A stretch of 32,524 nt of DNA from a bacterium (lineage in GTDB: Bacteria; B130-G9). Location of the stretch: contig JAGHCW010000051.1 in NCBI GenBank assembly GCA_021160245.1, forward strand, positions 1 to 32,524, in the 5' to 3' direction. The notes beneath the pieces are model-generated. The model saw only the letters and a program-made list of their open reading frames with translations, was not told the DNA's origin and ran no database searches. This document shows positions 27,005 to 32,524 of the stretch, one piece after another (position 1 is the stretch's first letter; each line of letters opens with the position of its first letter). The position numbers and the translations under genes were made by a program.

Positions 27005-27979
27005 ATGCTTACTACTCGCGTAAAGTGCGCCTCGTTTCTTCTCGCCATTCTCGTGATTCCTGTTTGGCTGAGTTATCCCATATTTGCAGATACCCAAACA
27101 CCGTCCGCCGCGCAGACGCCAGGCGATTCGGAGAATCCTTTTGTTCTGATCAAGAATTTCAAAGGCACGCCAATCGACTTCAATTTGGAGATATGCGCGT
27201 TCAAGCTATATGACGCTCCGGGCGCCGAGATAGATGTCTATTACGAGATACCTAATAAACAATTGGCTTTTAAGCCACTTGTCTCAGACGAGTTTGCCAC
27301 GTCACTGGTTGTTGCCGTCAGAATACTTGATAAGGACGGCAAGATTCTAAAGGAGACGGCCAGCAGAGGCTCAACAAGGGTCAAGACAGAGAAGGAGACG
27401 AAGGACCCAGCTCTTTCTGGCAATTTCATTAGCTCCTTCAATCTCGAGCCGGGCGATTATGTCTTCAAGGTCGGAGTTTGCGACAACGTCAGCGGCGCGG
27501 TTGGGGTGAAGGAGAGGAAGTTCTCGCTCAAATCGCTCCCCGAAGGCGAGCTCGGAATCAGCAGCGTGCTATTCTCCAGCGATGTCAGGAAGGCTGAGTC
27601 GGAAGATGATCCGGCTCTTGTGAAGGGTGACTGGGTGGTGACTTCCAATCCGACCCGGACATACCGCATTGGCGACACGCTCTCCGTATATTTCAATATC
27701 TATAATCTCAAGCTGGACAATGCTGGCAAGCCCAGGTTCAAGGTCTCCTACGTCTTCAAGCGAGAGGGCCAGAAAAAGATGTGGCGTGACGTTGTGAAGG
27801 GAGAACGCAAGAAGGGCGAGAACCAGGGCCACCTCTATTCCAACGACTTACTAGCGAAGTTCAAGGGCACGGATAAGGACAAGTTCAAGCCCGGCAAGTA
27901 CACGTTATTTATTAAGGTTACAGACGAACTAGGTAACAAGGCCGTGGAGGCGAAAGAAGCATTCACGATCTTGGAATAA
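27005..27979 (+). CDS. Exported beta-sandwich protein of unknown function
   Basis: The 324-residue product has a signal peptide (hydrophobic about 9-26, probable cleavage IFA28). The remainder looks like two or three all-beta domains: VDVYYEIPNKQLAF-like strands, SSFNLEPGDYVFKVGVCD near the middle, then TYRIGDTLSVYFNIYNL and KPGKYTLFIKVTDELGNKAVEA at the end. The last pattern is typical of immunoglobulin-like domains that accompany GWxTD-domain proteins, and a GWxTD gene lies two genes downstream. GGAGG (26994-26998) lies six bases before the ATG. It sits between exbD and the metallopeptidase and probably belongs to that operon. No catalytic residues were recognised. Confidence 0.75.
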   Translation: MLTTRVKCASFLLAILVIPVWLSYPIFADTQTPSAAQTPGDSENPFVLIKNFKGTPIDFNLEICAFKLYDAPGAEIDVYYEIPNKQLAFKPLVSDEFATSLVVAVRILDKDGKILKETASRGSTRVKTEKETKDPALSGNFISSFNLEPGDYVFKVGVCDNVSGAVGVKERKFSLKSLPEGELGISSVLFSSDVRKAESEDDPALVKGDWVVTSNPTRTYRIGDTLSVYFNIYNLKLDNAGKPRFKVSYVFKREGQKKMWRDVVKGERKKGENQGHLYSNDLLAKFKGTDKDKFKPGKYTLFIKVTDELGNKAVEAKEAFTILE

Positions 27980-28039
27980 TTTATTTTTGGTGATTCTCGT
28001 CTTGAGATGAGCACGACCATTGATTGGAGGAAAGAGGCA

Positions 28040-31000
28040 ATGCGTCACAATTTTGTGGAGAAAATGGCCCTCGTGCTGTTTGCCGTCGTCTTTGCGGCAA
28101 GCATTTTGTGCATGGGCTCTGAGGTGCAGGCAAGCGATGAGACCTACACCGGCATTTCGAAGGATAGGAGCTGCACTTGGTGGCTTCCCGAGAGCCAGGA
28201 AGTCTCAAAGGATGACAGGGACCAGATCGAGAAGCTCTTCAAGGCATTCGAGAAGAAGCTCGAAAAAGACGGCGTCAACTCTGTGACTTTGCCCTGGCAG
28301 GCCCCCGACGAGGCTGAAGAGCCTGAGGAGGAGGCGAAGAAAGAGAAGGAACTGACGGATGAGCAGAAGAAGTGGGAGGAGAATCAGGTTTACGAGGACC
28401 CAGACCGCTCTCCCAATGTCTTCTTCCTTTCCAAGGGTGACCTGAACATCGTCAAAATTGATGGCGTTCCGACCGGCACGCTCTTTGTGGTTCGTGGAAC
28501 CTTCGACAAGCCACGAATCGACGTTTGGAGGGTGAAGCTGGCCAAAGAGGATGATGAGTGGATCATGAAGAGCAAGGAGGTTGAATACAGTTTTGACCTG
28601 ATTCACTTCATGACCGTAAAGGACAAGTCGGCCTACAAGTTCAACGAAATCAAGATAGACCACGATTGTATGCACATCTCGATGAAGAAGGGCACGTTCT
28701 ATCCCCTTTACGCCGGTCACGATAAGATCATCGGCGGAACGATCTTCGGGAAGGGGACGATGAACTACTTCCCCCCAACCAAGCTCGCAAAGAATTGGGA
28801 GACGACGCAGGAGCCTGACCAGTTGCTCCGCCACACCAAGAACCTATTGGGCAAAAAGCGTGGCACAAAGGAATTGAAGAACGCCAAGATAACCAAGTTT
28901 ACCTTCTATTTCACGCCCACCAATTTCGACAGATATGTCAAGCTCGACGGGCTGGAGAAGATTGGGGTCTCCGATAAGAAAGAGCTCGAAGATGCCAAGG
29001 ACATGATCAACGGCGAGATCGATTGGTTAGCCAAGACGGATTGGGATGTGAAGCTTCCCTACAAGGGGCAGCCTGATGGTGAGAAGCACGTAGTGAAGCT
29101 CTATTATCTGCCGGATTATGACGAGCTTTGTGATCTCTATATGTATAGCCCCAAGTACTTCAACGTGGGCTATTACGACTATCCACCTGGCCCGGCTAAT
29201 CAGGAAGAGATTTCGCTCTATGCGAACAGAGACATCCTGCTGAAGTTCGGCGATGACAGGGCTGGCGGCGCCTGGGGCGGTTACAATCGCAAGGAGCAGC
29301 GCGAGAATCTGACTCGTCGCGAGGCGGAGTATGAGCCCGTTGACAAGATCAATATGTACAACCGCCGCGTCGATCTTGTGGTTACCGGCAAGGATGAGAG
29401 GCTCGAGTCGATGGTTGGCAAGTCGGGCATGGTAACCAAGTTCCGGGCGACGTGCGATTTTGAGACTCTAATGCAGAACACAAGGGTGGTAGCATTCTCA
29501 CTTTCCGGCGCGGGCGGCCAGCGCAGACGCGCAACTCCAATGAATGTCAAGAAAGTAGTTGATGAGAAGGGTCTTGACATCTTGCGCATGAGCTCAATGA
29601 CGTTGGTCTTTCCGCCGCTGAGGAAGGGCCAGATGAAGTCGTTCACTGCGGAATATAGCGGCTATCTCATGATTCGAATACGAACAGGTGATACGTTCAC
29701 ATCGGGCAACAGCACTTGGTATCCAAACTATGGCTATCTTTCCTGCGCGACGATGCAGGTTGTGTTGGGCGTCCCGAAGCGCTATAGAGGAATTACTGTA
29801 GGCGTGCGGAAGGGAGAGGAGTGGGAAGACGGGAAATATAGGTATTCGCATTGGGGCTCGGACAAATGTATCAAGCTCGCCGCAGTCCTCATGGGTGACT
29901 ATCAAATCCTGGAAAGAGATTTTGCAAGACCCGACGGTTCGACGTTTAAGTTCTACTTCTATTACACACCGAACATGACCTACTACAGCTCCGAGGGGGA
30001 TTATTATGGCTTCTCGGATCGCCACCGGGATACAGGCACGAGAAGTGAGAGCTGGCGATCGGCCGGGAAGTACCACCGGATCAACTTCGCCATCAAGGAC
30101 CCGGAGTCGGTAGTCACAGAGTTCGAGAGTATTATGGCTTGGCTTCAGGCCATTTATCACCGGTATCCCTACGACAAGATAGCGGCTGTTATGATGCCGA
30201 TTTACAGCTGGTATGGCCAGGGCTTTCCCACTATATTGACGTTGGATGGGACATCGTTCATGTCCGAGGGTGACAAGGCGAAATACGACGGGTTTTTCCG
30301 TGGTCTGGGCTCCGGCTGGGGCGCCCGGTTCTGGGACCATGAGGCCGGTCATCAGTATTGGGGACACGTTGTTGGCTGGTTCCAGCCAAGAGACCAGTGG
30401 ATATCCGAGGCATTTACCGAGCATCAGAGCGGCATGTATTACGAGGCGTCGAGAGACCCCAAGGAGTATAAGGCTTGCTTAGATGAATGGAAGTATACGG
30501 CGATTAAGTGGGACGACCAAGGGTCAATCTCATTGGGAGGCGGTAGGCTAGGAGATGCGTACATACCGATGATCTACAACAAGGGTCCCTGGATGGTTCA
30601 CATGATTCGAAAGGCGATTGGGGACAAGAATTTCCAGATTTTCTGCAAGAACCTCCTGAAGTCAATGGAGTGGAAGAACCCGACATCAAGCGATGTCCTC
30701 GACGTTCTTCAGGCCATGTTGGGCAAGGAGGGCACGCAGCAGCTCTTTGGGACCGACAACATGGACTGGTTCTTCGACCAGTGGCTCTACGGTACAGGCA
30801 TCCCCAGCTATGATTACGGATGGAAGTCGTTCAAGAAAGACGGCGAGTATTTCGCCAAGATCAGGATCAAGCACAAGGACGTTCAGTTCCGGGTGCGTAT
30901 CCCGATATTCGTTCACGGGAAGGACGGCAGCGTTTATGGCGTGCCTCTAATTTTGACGGGCGAGAAGCCGATCGAAGAATTCGAGATCAAGCTGCGTGGG

Positions 31001-31084
31001 CCGGCCAAGAAGCTCGTGCTCGATGAGTTTGAGGCGGTTCTTACAAAGAAGATCAAGAAAGTTAGTTACAGGAAACTGAAGTAG
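28040..31084 (+). CDS. Large exported M1-like (gluzincin) metallopeptidase
   Basis: The 1014-residue protein has a signal peptide cleaved near VQA31, a helical segment, and a Glu/Lys-rich linker (about 89-116). A long beta-rich N-terminal region follows. The catalytic domain has zinc ligands in HEAGH (His767, His771) with the third ligand Glu790 in WISEAFTE, exactly 18 residues later: the HEXXH-X18-E arrangement of family M1. The usual catalytic tyrosine appears as Tyr846 in IYNKGPWMVHM. The GXMEN aminopeptidase motif expected about 30-40 residues before HEXXH is not seen; that position reads YGQGFPTIL (about 725-733). It is therefore probably a periplasmic or surface peptidase with altered specificity. 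ATG 28040 is preferred over 28007 because GGAGG lies nine bases before it and it begins the signal peptide. Confidence 0.82.
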   Translation: MRHNFVEKMALVLFAVVFAASILCMGSEVQASDETYTGISKDRSCTWWLPESQEVSKDDRDQIEKLFKAFEKKLEKDGVNSVTLPWQAPDEAEEPEEEAKKEKELTDEQKKWEENQVYEDPDRSPNVFFLSKGDLNIVKIDGVPTGTLFVVRGTFDKPRIDVWRVKLAKEDDEWIMKSKEVEYSFDLIHFMTVKDKSAYKFNEIKIDHDCMHISMKKGTFYPLYAGHDKIIGGTIFGKGTMNYFPPTKLAKNWETTQEPDQLLRHTKNLLGKKRGTKELKNAKITKFTFYFTPTNFDRYVKLDGLEKIGVSDKKELEDAKDMINGEIDWLAKTDWDVKLPYKGQPDGEKHVVKLYYLPDYDELCDLYMYSPKYFNVGYYDYPPGPANQEEISLYANRDILLKFGDDRAGGAWGGYNRKEQRENLTRREAEYEPVDKINMYNRRVDLVVTGKDERLESMVGKSGMVTKFRATCDFETLMQNTRVVAFSLSGAGGQRRRATPMNVKKVVDEKGLDILRMSSMTLVFPPLRKGQMKSFTAEYSGYLMIRIRTGDTFTSGNSTWYPNYGYLSCATMQVVLGVPKRYRGITVGVRKGEEWEDGKYRYSHWGSDKCIKLAAVLMGDYQILERDFARPDGSTFKFYFYYTPNMTYYSSEGDYYGFSDRHRDTGTRSESWRSAGKYHRINFAIKDPESVVTEFESIMAWLQAIYHRYPYDKIAAVMMPIYSWYGQGFPTILTLDGTSFMSEGDKAKYDGFFRGLGSGWGARFWDHEAGHQYWGHVVGWFQPRDQWISEAFTEHQSGMYYEASRDPKEYKACLDEWKYTAIKWDDQGSISLGGGRLGDAYIPMIYNKGPWMVHMIRKAIGDKNFQIFCKNLLKSMEWKNPTSSDVLDVLQAMLGKEGTQQLFGTDNMDWFFDQWLYGTGIPSYDYGWKSFKKDGEYFAKIRIKHKDVQFRVRIPIFVHGKDGSVYGVPLILTGEKPIEEFEIKLRGPAKKLVLDEFEAVLTKKIKKVSYRKLK

Positions 31085-31141
31085 ATTGACGTTTTGAGTC
31101 CTCCTCTTTTTGGTGGCGGTCGGTTTCTATCGGTCGCCATC

Positions 31142-31170
31142 TCGACTCAAGGGGACCGGCTGCGTATAAT
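31142..31170 (+). promoter_or_regulatory. Possible sigma70 promoter of the GWxTD gene
   Basis: TCGACT (31142-31147, 4/6 match to -35), a 17-base spacer and a perfect TATAAT (31165-31170) lie in the 236-bp gap before the GWxTD gene. A transcript would start near 31177, about 145 bases before the ATG. It suggests that this gene can be expressed separately from the peptidase gene. Confidence 0.4.
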
Positions 31171-31320
31171 GAGAATGTTCTTTTCAATGGTGGTTCGAGG
31201 TGGCGGATCGAGGACCGAGGCGGCGCATTGCAGAGTGCCGCTAGCGAGATGGTCGGGGCTCTCTTTGGAGCACTTAGTTTTTCTTTTACCTGCCCAACCA
31301 AACACAAGGAGCGAAGGCGC

Positions 31321-32524
31321 ATGAGCAACGTGAATGCAAGGTTAAGACTACTTAGTCTTATCTCGCTTATCTGCGCTTCGATTTTGACTTCGAGCTGCAT
31401 AACCTACTGGGCGTATGACACGCTTGATGAGGACGGGAAGCGGATATTCGACGAGATTCGGTATGTCGCCACGTCGAATGAGCTCAACGCATTTTTAGAG
31501 ACTTCGCCGGATGCGCGAGATGAATTTCTCAAGGAGTTTTGGAAAAAACGTGATCCCACGCCTAATACGCCTGTCAATGAGTTCAAGATCGAACACTACA
31601 AGCGTCTTGCCTACGCTGAGAAGCACTTCCGCTGGGGCCGGAAACCTGGGTGGAAAACAGACCGCGGCAAGGTTTTCATCAAGTATGGCAAACCGACGCG
31701 AATAGATAGCAGGCCGATAGGTGACATCAATGCAGGTGGCGGCTGGGGCTCAAAGCCATACGACGAGTGGTGGTATGACTACATTCCATACGTTGGCACC
31801 GATGTAAATTTCCTCTTCGTCGATGTTTATATGACCGGCGAATATGTTTTGGCTGGCTCCATGGGCGAGACGAGTAACGATCCGATGAAGATCGTTGAGA
31901 GCTCCGGGTTCTCTGCTGGGCAGGTTGAAGGTACGGACACAGACATCGAATTGGCAGCGAGTTCCGCCGAGAAGAAGGCCACAGAAAGGGACTATGAACG
32001 ACAGAGGAGCACAAGGGTCGGCGGCGGAGTTTGGGAGACGAAGGCGGATGGGACGACAAAAGGCGACGAGACGATAATCGACATTGAGCAGGGCGTTCCC
32101 GATCCATTTAAGGCTGCCGTCCCCATAACGCTCGAAGAGTCGACGCTCGATCTGACTGTGGGCATACTCACATTTGGCTCGCAAAGCCGCACGAACATGG
32201 TGGAGTTCGACTTCGTCGTTCCGAATGCCGATCTTCAGTTTGAGCGGATTGATGACGCTTTCCAGGCCGAGATGATTATCTCCACGCGCCTCTATGATTC
32301 GGAAAGAACGTTGGTCGGCGGAACAGTGAGGCGCCGGTTTGCTACCGAGGAGCATGAGAAGGAGACAATAGCTGACGACAGGTTCTTCACATACATAGCC
32401 GGCGCCCTCTTAGGGACGGGTGTCTATGAGATTGAGGCCGTAGCGAAGGACACTCGTTCTGAGATGTATGGATACGTCAGGCAGATATTTGAGGTGAAGA
32501 TAATCGATCCCTATCATCTGAGTC
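31321..32524 (+). CDS. GWxTD-domain protein, probable lipoprotein (3' truncated by window)
   Basis: The frame opens at ATG 31321, preceded by AAGGAG (31306-31311) at nine bases, and stays open for 401 codons to the window end. The N-terminus has a hydrophobic stretch ending SILTSSC, a possible lipobox with Cys26. The GWxTD domain follows: FLKEFWKKRDPTPNTP at about 69-84, YAEKHFRW at 98-105, and the name motif GWKTDRGKVFIKYGKP at 110-125. The later part (about 255-401) is beta-rich with a GVYEIEAVAKD strand near the end. The family is widespread in Bacteroidetes and uncultured phyla; its function is unknown. Its place after the peptidase suggests a periplasmic or outer-membrane partner. Confidence 0.85.
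   Translation, partial: MSNVNARLRLLSLISLICASILTSSCITYWAYDTLDEDGKRIFDEIRYVATSNELNAFLETSPDARDEFLKEFWKKRDPTPNTPVNEFKIEHYKRLAYAEKHFRWGRKPGWKTDRGKVFIKYGKPTRIDSRPIGDINAGGGWGSKPYDEWWYDYIPYVGTDVNFLFVDVYMTGEYVLAGSMGETSNDPMKIVESSGFSAGQVEGTDTDIELAASSAEKKATERDYERQRSTRVGGGVWETKADGTTKGDETIIDIEQGVPDPFKAAVPITLEESTLDLTVGILTFGSQSRTNMVEFDFVVPNADLQFERIDDAFQAEMIISTRLYDSERTLVGGTVRRRFATEEHEKETIADDRFFTYIAGALLGTGVYEIEAVAKDTRSEMYGYVRQIFEVKIIDPYHLS

Noticed and set aside
29594-30424. Long minus-strand open frame (276 codons) inside the metallopeptidase gene
   Set aside because: It lies opposite the catalytic domain with its intact HEXXH motif. Its translation has no recognisable domain and is explained by codon bias of the real gene.
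31094-31324. 76-codon plus-strand frame in the gap before the GWxTD gene
   Set aside because: It overlaps the proposed promoter and the GWxTD ribosome-binding site, has no ribosome-binding site of its own and no protein-like pattern.

Overview
The window looks like chromosomal DNA of a diderm (Gram-negative) bacterium. Outer-membrane and envelope genes dominate: a secretin, an RlpA-type lipoprotein, a TonB-dependent receptor with ExbB/ExbD motors, and a GWxTD-domain protein. The GWxTD family, the fibronectin repeats with an APGDDG-like motif and the very large TPR proteins suggest the FCB group or a related uncultured phylum. I cannot place it more precisely. No rRNA, tRNA, CRISPR array, insertion sequence or phage gene was recognised.

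Left part (1-8546): the tail of an upstream gene, a stand-alone TPR-containing secretin, a short RlpA-like lipoprotein, a small HicB/HicA-type toxin-antitoxin pair whose toxin appears to lack its catalytic histidine, and a 1778-residue exported protein. That protein has ten tandem repeats of about 92 residues followed by five fibronectin type III-like repeats.

Middle (8547-16920): short hairpin repeats, a frameshifted CbiQ/EcfT-like membrane protein gene, the clamp-loader-like ATPase gene rarA on the minus strand, then a small two-helix membrane protein translationally coupled to purA. Convergent to purA on the minus strand is a coupled pair of histidine kinases: a membrane sensor kinase, then a REC-PAS-HisKA-HATPase-REC hybrid.

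Right part (17142-32524), all on the plus strand: a 1035-residue TPR protein, a membrane protein with a TPR-like N-terminus and an ExbB/TolQ homologue without an adjacent ExbD. After a 475-bp gap with a near-consensus sigma70 promoter overlapping a perfect inverted repeat comes a second block: TonB-dependent receptor, ExbB with an exported N-terminal extension, two tandem ExbD proteins, an exported beta-sandwich protein, a large M1-like metallopeptidase and a GWxTD protein that runs off the window. I infer that this block is an energised outer-membrane transport and periplasmic peptide-processing system. No TonB protein is visible, and the link between receptor and peptidase rests on gene order only.
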